The notes beneath the pieces were generated by a model, which saw nothing but the letters and a program-made list of their open reading frames with translations, had not been told where the DNA came from and ran no database searches. A DNA stretch of 58,349 nucleotides from positions 1 to 58,349 of the forward strand of contig NZ_JBMFWB010000014.1 in NCBI RefSeq assembly GCF_049965695.1, written 5' to 3'. The DNA comes from Athalassotoga sp049965695 (lineage in GTDB: Bacteria; Thermotogota; Thermotogae; Mesoaciditogales; Mesoaciditogaceae). Within the stretch, counting starts at the first letter, position 1, and every line of letters starts with the position of its first letter. The translations under genes and the position numbers were made by a program. Below, in pieces: positions 1 to 8,137 of this stretch.

Positions 1-2
1 GG

Positions 3-1094
3 AGTGTTATTCTCATTTCAGGAGGTCCAGGTATAGGAAAGTCTACACTTGCGATTGAATACGCAAGTGCGTTAACCACTTACGGGAACGTTTATTATGT
101 AAGCGGAGAGGAATCTGTTCCACAGACTTTGTTAAGGGTAAAACGTCTCGGTGTTGAAAACAATCGTCTTTTCCTTTCTTCCGAGGTAAATGTGGACGAT
201 GTGCTTTCATCCGTTTCTTCAAAAGGAAAACCTGTGGCTATCGTCTTTGATTCGATTCAAACACTTTACACATCCGGCATGAGTGCGCTCGCCGGCAGTG
301 TTCCTCAAATGAGAGAATGCACGATGAAACTCATAGATTACGCAAAAGCCAACGATGTCGCGATATTCATGATAGGGCACGTCACAAAAGAAGGAAATAT
401 CGCAGGGCCAATGGTGCTCGAGCACATGGTCGATGGCGTGCTTTATCTTGAAGGTGAGCCAAGATCTGGAAGAAGGATTCTGAGATCTGTTAAAAACAGA
501 TTCGGCCCGACAGATGAAATAGCGGTTTATGATATGGAAACGAATGGAATGATTGAAATTCCGGATCCTTCAAAAATTTTTGCGGATGTTGATTCTGAAG
601 ATCCCGGCAGTGCGCTTTCTGTCATAGTAGAAGGATCAAGGCCTTTGATGGTGAACGTTCAGGTGCTTGCAACTCCGAGTTACAGAAATGGATCTATAAG
701 AATAACAAGAGGATTTGAAAACACGAAACTCATGATCATGGCTGCCATAGTTTCAAGTCATCTTGGAATTTCACTTGAAAATAAAGACATATACCTTAAC
801 ATTCTCGGAGGATTACGCACAAATGATACCGGAATCGATCTTGCAGTCGCGGTTGCGATATTTTCGGCCGTCAGGAAGTTGAGATTTCCACCAAAAATTG
901 CGTTCATAGGAGAAATAGGCCTTGACGGAAAAGTTAGAAATGTGCCTCAAATGCAAATGAGAATATCGGAGGCAAAAAGGATGGGTATAGCACGTGTTAT
1001 CGTTTCGAACGGTTACAGGTCTGACGAAACAGAAGGGGTTAAAACCTTGAAAGAAGCCATTTTAAAATCATTCGGAGGAAGAAATGTCGCTTGA
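3..1094 (+). CDS. radA: DNA repair protein RadA (5' truncated by window edge)
   Basis: RadA is a RecA-like ATPase with a Lon-protease-like C-terminal domain. It drives branch migration and processing of recombination intermediates. The reading frame is open from the first complete codon at base 3, and the Walker A motif GGPGIGKST is encoded within the first 50 bases, so the start codon and the N-terminal zinc finger lie outside the window. A Walker B-like stretch (AIVFDS) follows, then the RadA-specific KNRFG motif near base 495 and the Lon-like domain (LGGLRTNDTGIDLAVA region). A TTG at 129 is only an internal codon. The gene overlaps disA by 11 bases, giving the radA-disA-yacL-ispD order familiar from Firmicutes and Thermotogota. 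Confidence 0.96.
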   Translation, partial: SVILISGGPGIGKSTLAIEYASALTTYGNVYYVSGEESVPQTLLRVKRLGVENNRLFLSSEVNVDDVLSSVSSKGKPVAIVFDSIQTLYTSGMSALAGSVPQMRECTMKLIDYAKANDVAIFMIGHVTKEGNIAGPMVLEHMVDGVLYLEGEPRSGRRILRSVKNRFGPTDEIAVYDMETNGMIEIPDPSKIFADVDSEDPGSALSVIVEGSRPLMVNVQVLATPSYRNGSIRITRGFENTKLMIMAAIVSSHLGISLENKDIYLNILGGLRTNDTGIDLAVAVAIFSAVRKLRFPPKIAFIGEIGLDGKVRNVPQMQMRISEAKRMGIARVIVSNGYRSDETEGVKTLKEAILKSFGGRNVA

Positions 1095-2169
1095 TGATAA
1101 AAGTGTAAAAGATATACTTTCGATGGTAGCACCCGGAACACCTTTGAGAGATGCGATAGACAACATAATGAGGGCAGACAAAGGGGCACTTATTTTTCTT
1201 GTACAGGATCCAAAAGAATACTTAAAAAATGGCGTTATCCAGGGTGGCTTCGATCTTAATTGTCCTTTTACTCCGAATAAAGTTTATGAACTTGCAAAAA
1301 TGGATGGAGCGATAGTGCTTTCGGAAGATCTCAAGAAAATATGGTATGCCAACGTTCAATTATCCACAGATAGGAGCATTCCAACGAACGAAACGGGCAC
1401 AAGACACAGAACCGCTGAAAGGCTTGCACTTCAGACGGGAAAACTCGTGATTGCCGTTTCTCAAAGAAGGAAGGTGATAACACTTTACCAAAAAGATTGG
1501 AAATACATGGTAAAAGATGTCTCCGTTATCGTACTTCAGATGAATCAGGGAATAAGGCTCATGGAGAGATACAGAACGAATTTCGACAATTCTATCATAT
1601 CTTTGAGCACTAAAGAGATGGAAAACAGGGTTACGCTTTTTGATGTTTTCGAAATTATCAATCGTGGTTTGAAGATAATAAGTTTGTACAGAGATCTTTC
1701 ATTTTACCTTTTCGAACTTGGAAATGAAGGAGTTCTCACCAAATTGCATATGGATGAACTTAACGATGGCGTTGATGAAAACATCGAATTGTTGATTATG
1801 GATTATGCAAGTGAAAGAGTCATAGGAAAATCGCATGATCCAGATCGACTCATGAAAGTGCTTTTCTCGAATCAAAAAGAAGAGATTCTTGATCTTTTCT
1901 CTTTCGTTCGTCATATGGGGTATGATATAGAGGAACATCAGATCTTCGAAATGACTTTGCAACCGAGAGGATACAGACTTTTAAGAAGTATCCCGAGAAT
2001 ACCCATGAATATAGCCCACGATCTTGTCAAAAAATTTGAGAACATATCAGGGCTTTTAAAAGCTTCTTTCGATGATCTTATGAGTGTCGATGGCGTTGCC
2101 GAGAAACGCGCAACTGTTATAATGAGTGGCATTTCGTCTTTGAAAAACAGGATTAATTATGGTAATTAA
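1084..2169 (+). CDS. disA: Diadenylate cyclase DisA
   Basis: DisA condenses two ATP into cyclic di-AMP and scans DNA for damage or branched structures. The 361-residue length is typical. The N-terminal DAC domain shows the catalytic DGA motif at residues 74-76 and the RHRTAER motif at 107-113. The C-terminus (about 290-355) has the helix-hairpin-helix DNA-binding region (FDDLMSVDGVAEKRA). The start overlaps the radA stop by 11 bases and the ribosome site GGAGGAAGAA precedes the ATG, so translation is probably coupled to RadA, a known functional partner of DisA in Bacillus. No c-di-AMP phosphodiesterase is visible in the window. The K+ channel at 10131 could be a downstream target of the nucleotide, but nothing in the sequence shows this. 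Confidence 0.96.
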   Translation: MSLDDKSVKDILSMVAPGTPLRDAIDNIMRADKGALIFLVQDPKEYLKNGVIQGGFDLNCPFTPNKVYELAKMDGAIVLSEDLKKIWYANVQLSTDRSIPTNETGTRHRTAERLALQTGKLVIAVSQRRKVITLYQKDWKYMVKDVSVIVLQMNQGIRLMERYRTNFDNSIISLSTKEMENRVTLFDVFEIINRGLKIISLYRDLSFYLFELGNEGVLTKLHMDELNDGVDENIELLIMDYASERVIGKSHDPDRLMKVLFSNQKEEILDLFSFVRHMGYDIEEHQIFEMTLQPRGYRLLRSIPRIPMNIAHDLVKKFENISGLLKASFDDLMSVDGVAEKRATVIMSGISSLKNRINYGN

Positions 2170-2189
2170 TTCATAAGGGGGTACAAATT

Positions 2190-3191
2190 ATGATCGAATG
2201 GTTGCTGTTGATCCTTCCGTTATTTTTAGGACTTTATTTTGGTTACGCATGGTTTCCGAACTATGCGCTCTTCGATACAAGATGGTGGTATCCTTATTTT
2301 GTGATTTTGATAGGTGGAATAGCCGGGCTTTTGACTGGAATCGTACTTTATTTTCTCGCCAAACGTTTGAAAGAAAACAGGATAAATGCGTTTAATTTTC
2401 TTATTGCCCTTGCCGCTTTCGTAGTGTTTATGGTGGTAGGAAATTACCTTATGACCGATTTCACAAATTATAATTTTTTATCTGTCACAATAGGAAAATC
2501 CATAATCGTGATCCTTTCCTTTATGGGTGCATGGATCATTTCACAAAGGTCAGTTCTGTCGATGTTTAAAGTTGGAGAAATATCCGGGAATTACGGAAGC
2601 TTCATCTTCGACACCTCCGTTCTTCTTGATGACAAACTTTTGGATCTCTTCGACATAGGACTTTTTAACGGTAAAATAGTTATACCCCAATTTGTTTTAA
2701 TTGAGATGCAAAAATTGGCAGACAGTTCAGATGACGAAAAAAAGGATAAGGGCAGAAAAGGCTTTGAAATAATTGAAAAAATGCAAGGCTTGGACGATCT
2801 AAAAGTTACGATAGACGATTCAATAGCCTACAGAACGGGAAAGGTTGATGAAGATCTCGTCAACCTCGCGAGAAAATACAATGGAAGGTTAGTAACGCTT
2901 GATTACAACCTTACCCGTGTAGCCCAACTTCAAGGGGTAAAAGTTTTAAATCTTAACCATCTTGCGGAAATACTCAAACCAACACTTTTGCCCGGCCAGA
3001 GAATAAAATTGCAGATAATCAGACATGGTAAAAACAAAGAGCAAGGAATAGGGTTCACAGAAGACGGAACGATGATAGTCGTCGAAGATGGCGGGAAGAA
3101 TGTGGGAGAGCAACAAGAAGTGGTTATAACGAATATCCTTAGAACTAACGCAGGTAAATTGCTTTTTGCGCGCATAAATCCTAAGTCATGA
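2190..3191 (+). CDS. Membrane-anchored PIN-TRAM domain protein (YacL type)
   Basis: This is a YacL/YazC-like protein of 333 residues. Four hydrophobic segments lie in roughly the first 120 residues. A PIN nuclease-fold domain begins near residue 138 (FDTSVLLD) and keeps acidic residues along its length (EMQ, DEDLV, TLDYN). A C-terminal TRAM domain follows (about 255-330; LLPGQRIKLQIIRHG then VVITNILRT). PIN domains are usually Mg2+-dependent ribonucleases and TRAM domains bind RNA, but the cellular target of YacL proteins is not established. The gene follows disA by 20 bases with ribosome site AAGGGGG and overlaps ispD by 4 bases (ATGA). The position between disA and ispD matches the conserved order in Bacillus, which supports the family call. 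Confidence 0.9.
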   Translation: MIEWLLLILPLFLGLYFGYAWFPNYALFDTRWWYPYFVILIGGIAGLLTGIVLYFLAKRLKENRINAFNFLIALAAFVVFMVVGNYLMTDFTNYNFLSVTIGKSIIVILSFMGAWIISQRSVLSMFKVGEISGNYGSFIFDTSVLLDDKLLDLFDIGLFNGKIVIPQFVLIEMQKLADSSDDEKKDKGRKGFEIIEKMQGLDDLKVTIDDSIAYRTGKVDEDLVNLARKYNGRLVTLDYNLTRVAQLQGVKVLNLNHLAEILKPTLLPGQRIKLQIIRHGKNKEQGIGFTEDGTMIVVEDGGKNVGEQQEVVITNILRTNAGKLLFARINPKS

Positions 3192-3829
3192 AATCTGCCA
3201 TAATAGTCTGCGCCGGGAATTCAAGTAGATTTTCAGGAGGTAGAGAGAACAAAACTCTCTACCTTTTTGAAGGTAAACCTATTTTTCTTTATTCGGTAAA
3301 TGTCTTTGAAAGGCTTAACTTTGATCTCATCGTGATAGTCATAAAGGCAGAGGAAAAAAAATCCTTCGATAAATACCTAAATCCTAAAATGAAAATCGCT
3401 TACGGTGGCCCAAGAAGACAGGACTCGGTTTTAAATGCGCTTGATCTTGTGCCGGCCGATAGCGAGGTGCTCGTTCATGATGGAGCAAGGCCTTTTTTGA
3501 CCGATAAAATCGTAAAAGACGTCTTATCGGAGATAAGATCCAAAAGATGTGTTGTACCCGCTATCAAAAGTGAGGACACGATAAGAATAGAAAATGCCGG
3601 TAAATACACTCTTTTCGACAGAAACAAAGTCTTTAGAATGCAAACACCTCAAGGCTGTATTGCAGGAGAACTTGCCGGCCTTTACAAAAAATTTTCCCAT
3701 ATCGATCTTTTAGATGATGCGTCTGCCTTTGAACTTGAAGGATTTGAGGTTAAACTTGTGGATGGAGACAAAAAAAATATAAAAATCACGACAAAAGAAG
3801 ATCTAAAAATTCTTCAGGCACTGCTATAA
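3188..3829 (+). CDS. ispD: 2-C-methyl-D-erythritol 4-phosphate cytidylyltransferase
   Basis: IspD transfers CMP to methylerythritol 4-phosphate in the non-mevalonate isoprenoid pathway. The 213-residue protein begins with the nucleotide-binding segment IIVCAGNSSRF, keeps a lysine where the family needs one (NKTLYLFEGKP), and has the VLVHDGARPF motif near residue 95 and the TPQG motif near 155. The usual glycine-rich loop GxGxRMG is altered to AGNSSRFSGG. ispF is not fused or adjacent; it lies at 21623 next to dnaN. The start overlaps the preceding gene by 4 bases. One base after the stop codon a dispersed repeat begins, so the operon's 3' end has probably been remodelled by insertion. Confidence 0.93.
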   Translation: MKSAIIVCAGNSSRFSGGRENKTLYLFEGKPIFLYSVNVFERLNFDLIVIVIKAEEKKSFDKYLNPKMKIAYGGPRRQDSVLNALDLVPADSEVLVHDGARPFLTDKIVKDVLSEIRSKRCVVPAIKSEDTIRIENAGKYTLFDRNKVFRMQTPQGCIAGELAGLYKKFSHIDLLDDASAFELEGFEVKLVDGDKKNIKITTKEDLKILQALL

Positions 3830-3889
3830 TATACTAAACCCGTTTCAAAAGCCGAATGCTTATTTACCGAAACGAAGGGTACCTGCCCT
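3830..3889 (+). repeat. Partial copy of the MITE-like hairpin repeat (copy A)
   Basis: Starts with the family terminus TATACTAAAC, followed by TTTCAAAAGCCGAATG and TTATTTACCG, and ends at the small hairpin AGGGTACCTGCCCT. The right half of the element is absent or too decayed to align. It immediately follows the ispD stop codon. The assignment comes from direct comparison with the copies at 10031, 12132, 43392 and 51849. Confidence 0.75.
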
Positions 3890-3947
3890 CCGCCAGATAT
3901 GTGCTGCTTGATGAAGTATTTCTTATACCCCCATATCAAATTCGTAT

Positions 3948-3976
3948 TTGATTTTCTAAAATCTTGCGATTATAAT
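3948..3976 (+). promoter_or_regulatory. Sigma70-type promoter of the sulfur locus
   Basis: -35 TTGATT (3948-3953), a 17-base spacer and a perfect -10 TATAAT (3971-3976). The predicted start of transcription is near 3983, about 20 bases upstream of the DsrE-like gene. It separates the radA-ispD operon from the downstream sulfur-type gene set. Confidence 0.75.
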
Positions 3977-4002
3977 CGTTTTATGTGCGAAAGGAGGATT
4001 TT

Positions 4003-4326
4003 ATGGAAGTGTTATTTCACGTTGACGAATCGGTCATGTGGGATCTCACGATCAAAAATTTGAATAATTTCATCAAAGACATCGATGAAGAATCTTCAAT
4101 AAAAGTTGTGGCAAACGGAGAGGCCGTTAACGGCTACATCGATGAGAAATTATTGGATCAGATGAAGATACTTTCAAAACATGTAACTTTCATCTCATGT
4201 CTTAATTCGATGAAAAAAGAGCATGTAGAACCATCCGCGCTTCCAGATTTTGTCAAAATCGTTCCGTCGGGCGTTGTTGAGATTGCGAAACTCGAAGAAA
4301 AAGGGTTCCATTACATAAAACCTTAA
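4003..4326 (+). CDS. DsrE/DsrF-like small protein (COG1416 type)
   Basis: A 107-residue protein with the alternating strand-helix pattern of the DsrE/F fold. It has a single cysteine at residue 66 in VTFISCLNSM, the position used in DsrE-like proteins as a persulfide-carrying or substrate site. DsrE/TusD-type proteins relay sulfane sulfur, and in this subgroup the partner is unknown. The ATG at 4003 is chosen because AAAGGAGGA lies 4-5 bases upstream; an in-frame GTG at 3985 would put that site inside the gene. It is the first gene behind the promoter at 3948-3976, 10 bases before a TauE-type permease. A second member of the same family closes the locus at 9692. Confidence 0.8.
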   Translation: MEVLFHVDESVMWDLTIKNLNNFIKDIDEESSIKVVANGEAVNGYIDEKLLDQMKILSKHVTFISCLNSMKKEHVEPSALPDFVKIVPSGVVEIAKLEEKGFHYIKP

Positions 4327-4336
4327 GGAGGTTTGT

Positions 4337-5116
4337 ATGGGTATTCTTGATATCGCGTATGGATCTGTAATCGGACTTTCTTTGGGACTGACAGGTGCGG
4401 GCGGATCGATAATAACAATTCCTATTTTGATATACCTGTTGGGCATGAATGCCCACATCGCAACCGGCACAAGTCTTGTCATCGTCGGTGTGGGAGCGCT
4501 TGCTGGAGCCATACAATATGCATTTGGCAAGACGAAATATCTTCACTGGAGAATAGGTTTTCTTTTTGCCGTGGCAGGGATAGTCGGAGCCTTTTTGGGA
4601 TCTTATTTCAACGCTTTGTTGCCTTCGTACTTGATACTTTATCTCTTTGCAACTTTGATGGTCGTGATAGGCATCATGATGTTAAGAGAAAAAAATTACG
4701 CGAAGGATACCGGTGTTCCGAGTTTGAAAAATGTCAGAGGACTGTCGGAATGGTCAAAATTCGTCGGGGCGGGATTATTCATCGGATTTATGACGGGTTT
4801 TTTCGGAGTTGGCGGCGGATTTTTGATAGTACCCGTTTTAGTTTTGATACTCTATTTTCCGATGAAACACGCGATAGCGACGAGTTTGATGGTAATAGCG
4901 CTGAATTGTTTGTGGGGAATATTATCAAGGCTTGGCGGTGTCGGAACGATAGCATGGGGAACAGCGCTCTGGCTTGTCATCGGTGCGATAGTCGGTATCG
5001 TGATAGGCGTTCTGATCGCCAAAAAGATAAAGACTGGATCCCTTACGAAGATATTCGCTTACTTTGTAATAGCACTGGCAATTTACATGTTTGTAAGAAC
5101 GATGGGCATTATTTGA
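4337..5116 (+). CDS. TauE/SafE family sulfite/organosulfur permease
   Basis: A 259-residue integral membrane protein of the TauE/SafE family (formerly DUF81), members of which export sulfite, sulfoacetate or related anions. The two-repeat architecture is visible: SLGLTGAGGSIITIPIL near the N-terminus is mirrored by TGFFGVGGGFLIVPVLV in the middle, each followed by the PxxHAIATSL-type motif (NAHIATGTSL and MKHAIATSL). About eight hydrophobic segments can be counted. Ribosome site AAGGAGG lies 6 bases before the ATG. It sits 10 bases after the DsrE-like gene and 17 bases before a dithiol flavoprotein, so transport of a sulfur oxyanion or thiol compound is the natural reading. The actual substrate cannot be told from sequence. 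Confidence 0.88.
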   Translation: MGILDIAYGSVIGLSLGLTGAGGSIITIPILIYLLGMNAHIATGTSLVIVGVGALAGAIQYAFGKTKYLHWRIGFLFAVAGIVGAFLGSYFNALLPSYLILYLFATLMVVIGIMMLREKNYAKDTGVPSLKNVRGLSEWSKFVGAGLFIGFMTGFFGVGGGFLIVPVLVLILYFPMKHAIATSLMVIALNCLWGILSRLGGVGTIAWGTALWLVIGAIVGIVIGVLIAKKIKTGSLTKIFAYFVIALAIYMFVRTMGII

Positions 5117-5133
5117 GATAAGGAGGAATTATC

Positions 5134-6522
5134 ATGAAAACGGTTGATGTCGTGACAATAGGTGCGGGTGGTGGAGCATATCCGGCGGGATTCAGACTTG
5201 CAAGATCGGGCATGGATGTTGTCATGATCGATGACAAGGGCGTCATGAGCGGAAATTGCCTTGCCGAAGGGTGCGTTCCGTCGAAAGCCATCAGAGAATC
5301 TGTAAATCTTTACAAGACATCCAAAAAATTCGACTTCTGGGGTTTGGACGGACAGGTTTCTTTTGAATACAAAAAAATAGTCGCCCACAAAGATAACGTT
5401 CAGAAATTCAGGTATGCCCAGCATGCCGAAGAGTTAAAAGAAGCGCTTCCACACCTTCAACTTGTGAAAGGTCATGCAAGATTTTTGGACGATCACACAC
5501 TTGAGGTGAAATCGGATAAAGGAGATGAAGTCTACCGTGCAAGGCGCGCGATAATCGTCGCAAGCGGATCGGAAACTTCGATGCTTCCGATAAACGGGAC
5601 GGATTTATGCATAACGTCTCACGATATCTTTTCAATGAATCCGAAATTGCAAACACTCCCCAAAACGATGACGGTAATAGGCGGAGGATACATAGCGCTT
5701 GAGACAGCGACCTTTTTCAACGAACTCGGAACGAAGGTTAAACTCTTCAAAAGGTCTGACAGAATACTTTCGGATGAGGTCGATTTCGGATTTTCACAAA
5801 CCTTAAGGCAATTTTTGGATCCGAACATAGAAATCGTAACAGGTGCACGTGTTATGGAAATCGAGAGGGTTCAAGATGGATACAGAATGAGATATGTAAA
5901 AGATGACAAGACGGAAAGCGTAACTTCTGATATCGTCATGATGGCCGTCGGAAGAAGGTCTGTGATTCCCGAAGGTGCGGAAAAAATAGGGATAAAAACA
6001 GAACATGGAAGGATAATTGTAAACAACGCAATGCAGACGAATATTCCCCACATCTATGCCCCGGGTGATGTCAACGGACTTTCAATGCTTTTTCATTCGG
6101 CCGTAAGACAATCCCTTGTGGCGGCAAACAACATAATGGCAGGAAATACTCCCATCGATTACATGAATTTCAAAACAGTTCCGACGACCGTTTTTACCTT
6201 TCCGGAGGGCGCTTACGTGGGGATCTTGCCGGAAGAGGCGAAGTCAAAGGGAATTGAACTTGCGGAAACATCATCGCCGTTCAAAATCGATGCCCGCGCG
6301 CAGATCTTCGGAGAGATGGACGGAGAGATAAGAGAATTTTTCGATGCCGAGACGATGAAGATAGTCGGAGCATGGGTCATAGGTCTTGATGCCGGGCTCT
6401 TGATAGGAGAACTTGCAAGACTTGTCGAAGGAGGATTTACTGTAAAAGAGGTCGCGGAATTCGCCGATCAACATCCCACGACTGCCGAAGGTATAGTAAA
6501 GGCTGCAAGAAAATTGATCTGA
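5134..6522 (+). CDS. Class I pyridine nucleotide-disulfide oxidoreductase (dihydrolipoyl dehydrogenase-like)
   Basis: A 462-residue flavoprotein. FAD-binding GAGGGAYPAG is at the N-terminus, the redox-active pair is in GNCLAEGCVPSKA (Cys-x4-Cys), and a second dinucleotide site VIGGGYIALE sits mid-protein. The C-terminal dimerisation domain ends with DQHPTTAEG, which matches the His-Pro-Thr/Glu active-site base of dihydrolipoamide dehydrogenase and mercuric reductase. No lipoyl or 2-oxoacid dehydrogenase genes are nearby, so the usual Lpd role is unlikely. Set between TauE and YeeE permeases and DsrE-like proteins, it more probably reduces a disulfide, persulfide or other sulfur species with NAD(P)H. 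Ribosome site AAGGAGG lies 8 bases upstream of the ATG. Confidence 0.88.
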   Translation: MKTVDVVTIGAGGGAYPAGFRLARSGMDVVMIDDKGVMSGNCLAEGCVPSKAIRESVNLYKTSKKFDFWGLDGQVSFEYKKIVAHKDNVQKFRYAQHAEELKEALPHLQLVKGHARFLDDHTLEVKSDKGDEVYRARRAIIVASGSETSMLPINGTDLCITSHDIFSMNPKLQTLPKTMTVIGGGYIALETATFFNELGTKVKLFKRSDRILSDEVDFGFSQTLRQFLDPNIEIVTGARVMEIERVQDGYRMRYVKDDKTESVTSDIVMMAVGRRSVIPEGAEKIGIKTEHGRIIVNNAMQTNIPHIYAPGDVNGLSMLFHSAVRQSLVAANNIMAGNTPIDYMNFKTVPTTVFTFPEGAYVGILPEEAKSKGIELAETSSPFKIDARAQIFGEMDGEIREFFDAETMKIVGAWVIGLDAGLLIGELARLVEGGFTVKEVAEFADQHPTTAEGIVKAARKLI

Positions 6523-6569
6523 ATTTTTGAGTACCTCTTCAGTTGAAGGTGAAAGAGGAAAAAGTAGGT

Positions 6570-6659
6570 ATGATGCCGTGGATGATAGCGCTTATATTAC
6601 TTTTTTCATCTCTGCTGCTATTCATCGGCGGAATATTTTATCATCATGCAAATGTATGA
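6570..6659 (+). CDS. 29-codon membrane ORF in frame with the YeeE/YedE gene, ended by TGA
   Basis: An ATG at 6570 opens a 29-codon frame (MMPWMIALILLFSSLLLF then GGIFYHHANV) that is one hydrophobic helix followed by His-His. It ends at TGA 6657-6659. The frame is the same as that of the permease at 6690. The ten codons between the TGA and the permease's ATG (VGLFPGIILG) also read as membrane protein, with no other stop. Ribosome-like AAAGAGG lies 12 bases upstream, whereas none precedes 6690. Either this is the true N-terminus of YeeE, interrupted by a nonsense or recoded TGA, or it is a separate tiny membrane protein or leader peptide. I favour the first. Start choice (6570, 6573 or 6582) is uncertain. 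Confidence 0.5.
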   Translation: MMPWMIALILLFSSLLLFIGGIFYHHANV

Positions 6660-6689
6660 GTTGGGCTATTTCCGGGTATAATTCTTGGC

Positions 6690-7868
6690 ATGATGCTTGA
6701 AATGTGGAATTTTGCCGATCCGGATGTCATAATAAAGGCCGTTGCATGGAGAGACAGATTACTCTTGATATGCTTTGGACTGGTCGTTGGAATAGGCATC
6801 TTTTTACTCTATTTCGTAAACATGTTTGGCATTCATCTCAACTGGGGGTTCAAAGATCTCTATTTCTGGGGAATAATAATCGGAGCGATATTTTTCGGAT
6901 TGGGAACGGCCATCGCGGGATATTTCCCCGGAACTATCTGGATATCTCTCGGTCAGGGCAGGCGCGAAGGATGGTGGGCATTGGGCGGAGGCTTGCTTGG
7001 AGCTCTTCTGTGGTCGTTGATATATGGACCTTTAAGCGGTGCACTCGTCAAAGCCGCAAATTATGGCCCAGTTTCACTTGCGCTTGCACTCGCAAACGGT
7101 AATGCCGGTGGGGCATGGTTTGTTGGCATTCTTTTTGCTGCCGCGTTCATAGGGATGTGGTTTTTCATTCCAAGATTTCCTCAAGGTACAAAAGGGTGTG
7201 GCTGGCATTTTCTCGGGAAAACAGATCCAAATGAACAATTGCATTCACCATGGACGACTGAATATGAACAAAGATATCCAAAGATGAGAAAGTGGGTTAT
7301 GCCCGTTGCGGAAGCATCGACAGTTGAGGCATCGAGAATAGTCTTCATACTTGCGCTTGCATTTGCGATAACAACATCGGCCGTTATAATGTTAAGACAG
7401 ATCTTTGGAGAATCAACAACTTTTTCATGGCTCGGAGGTCTTTTCATATACGCATTCTGGCCCAAAGCTATTCCAAATCTTCCTTATCTGGCGGATCTTT
7501 TACCTATTCATAACGGGAGTTTGGATGTACTCGGTAAAATAGGGTGGGAACCCATATCGGACATCGGGACTTTCTTGGGAGGTTTGATCTCTTCCGTTTT
7601 GCTCACGAGAAGATGGATGGGATACAAAAAAGATATTCCGCCTGTCTGGAAGAAAAGATTCGGCTCAAGCCAATCCAAGAGAAATTGGGCTGTCTTCTGG
7701 GGTGCATTCATGGTGCTCTTCGGTGCGAGAATGGCAGGAGGGTGTGCAAGCGGACATATACTTTCAGGATCATCTCAACTGGCCGCAAGCGGTTTACTTT
7801 TTGGTGCTATCGTGTTATTAACGGCATACATCACGGCGCACTTACTTTATGGAAAAGCACTTGATTAA
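6690..7868 (+). CDS. YeeE/YedE family transporter (sulfur/selenium-type), 5' end interrupted
   Basis: A 392-residue polytopic membrane protein with two homologous halves. GIIIGAIFFGLGTAIAGYF in the first half corresponds to WGAFMVLFGARMAGGCASG in the second, which carries the conserved GGCASGH cysteine motif of the YeeE/YedE family. A helix GTFLGGLISSVLL precedes the second half, and its counterpart in the first half (GLFPGIILGMML) is encoded partly upstream of the first ATG. A protein beginning at 6690 would therefore lack its first helix and part of the second. Characterised family members import thiosulfate (YeeE/TsuA) or are linked to selenium metabolism (YedE). No ribosome site precedes 6690. 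See the in-frame TGA at 6657. The downstream ferredoxin follows by 24 bases. Confidence 0.85.
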   Translation: MMLEMWNFADPDVIIKAVAWRDRLLLICFGLVVGIGIFLLYFVNMFGIHLNWGFKDLYFWGIIIGAIFFGLGTAIAGYFPGTIWISLGQGRREGWWALGGGLLGALLWSLIYGPLSGALVKAANYGPVSLALALANGNAGGAWFVGILFAAAFIGMWFFIPRFPQGTKGCGWHFLGKTDPNEQLHSPWTTEYEQRYPKMRKWVMPVAEASTVEASRIVFILALAFAITTSAVIMLRQIFGESTTFSWLGGLFIYAFWPKAIPNLPYLADLLPIHNGSLDVLGKIGWEPISDIGTFLGGLISSVLLTRRWMGYKKDIPPVWKKRFGSSQSKRNWAVFWGAFMVLFGARMAGGCASGHILSGSSQLAASGLLFGAIVLLTAYITAHLLYGKALD

Positions 7869-7892
7869 TCGGAGGCGATAAAAACGAACAGC

Positions 7893-8126
7893 GTGGAATT
7901 CATACCCGGTGCAACCATCACGATAGACGATGATAGGTGCATAGGATGCAGAAAATGTGTTGAAGTCTGTCCTCAAGACGTTTACGAACTGGTAAGAAGG
8001 CCGGGAGAAACCGACCCAAACAAGGAATTCAAATCTGTGGCCGTCGCACCTGAAAAGTGCATACTTTGTCTTTCGTGCCTTGAAATATGCGCAAAAGACG
8101 CCATATACATCGACGGACAGCAATAG
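7893..8126 (+). CDS. Ferredoxin-type protein with two [4Fe-4S] motifs
   Basis: A 77-residue protein with two cluster-binding motifs: C16-x2-C19-x2-C22-x3-C26 (followed by Pro) and C56-x2-C59-x2-C62-x3-C66. This is the layout of a bacterial 2[4Fe-4S] ferredoxin with an enlarged loop of about 29 residues between motifs. It should carry low-potential electrons in the cytoplasm, plausibly to or from the flavoprotein or DUF169 protein of the same locus. The only start codon is GTG at 7893. A strong GGAGG lies 17 bases upstream, which is unusually far, and no ATG/GTG/TTG exists closer in frame, so the start is not fully settled. It ends 11 bases before the DUF169 gene. Confidence 0.88.
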   Translation: MEFIPGATITIDDDRCIGCRKCVEVCPQDVYELVRRPGETDPNKEFKSVAVAPEKCILCLSCLEICAKDAIYIDGQQ

Positions 8127-8137
8127 GAGTGATTGAA

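Noticed and set aside
129..131. TTG start codon for RadA at 129
   Set aside because: The frame is open upstream and encodes the Walker A motif, so the gene starts before the window.
6657..6700. Firm selenocysteine call at the TGA in the YeeE gene
   Set aside because: No clear SECIS-like stem-loop follows the TGA and the residue expected there is unknown; kept only as a hypothesis.
8087..8137. Upstream start for the DUF169 protein
   Set aside because: It lies inside the ferredoxin gene in another frame and lacks a ribosome site; ATG 8138 has AGGAG at 9 bases.
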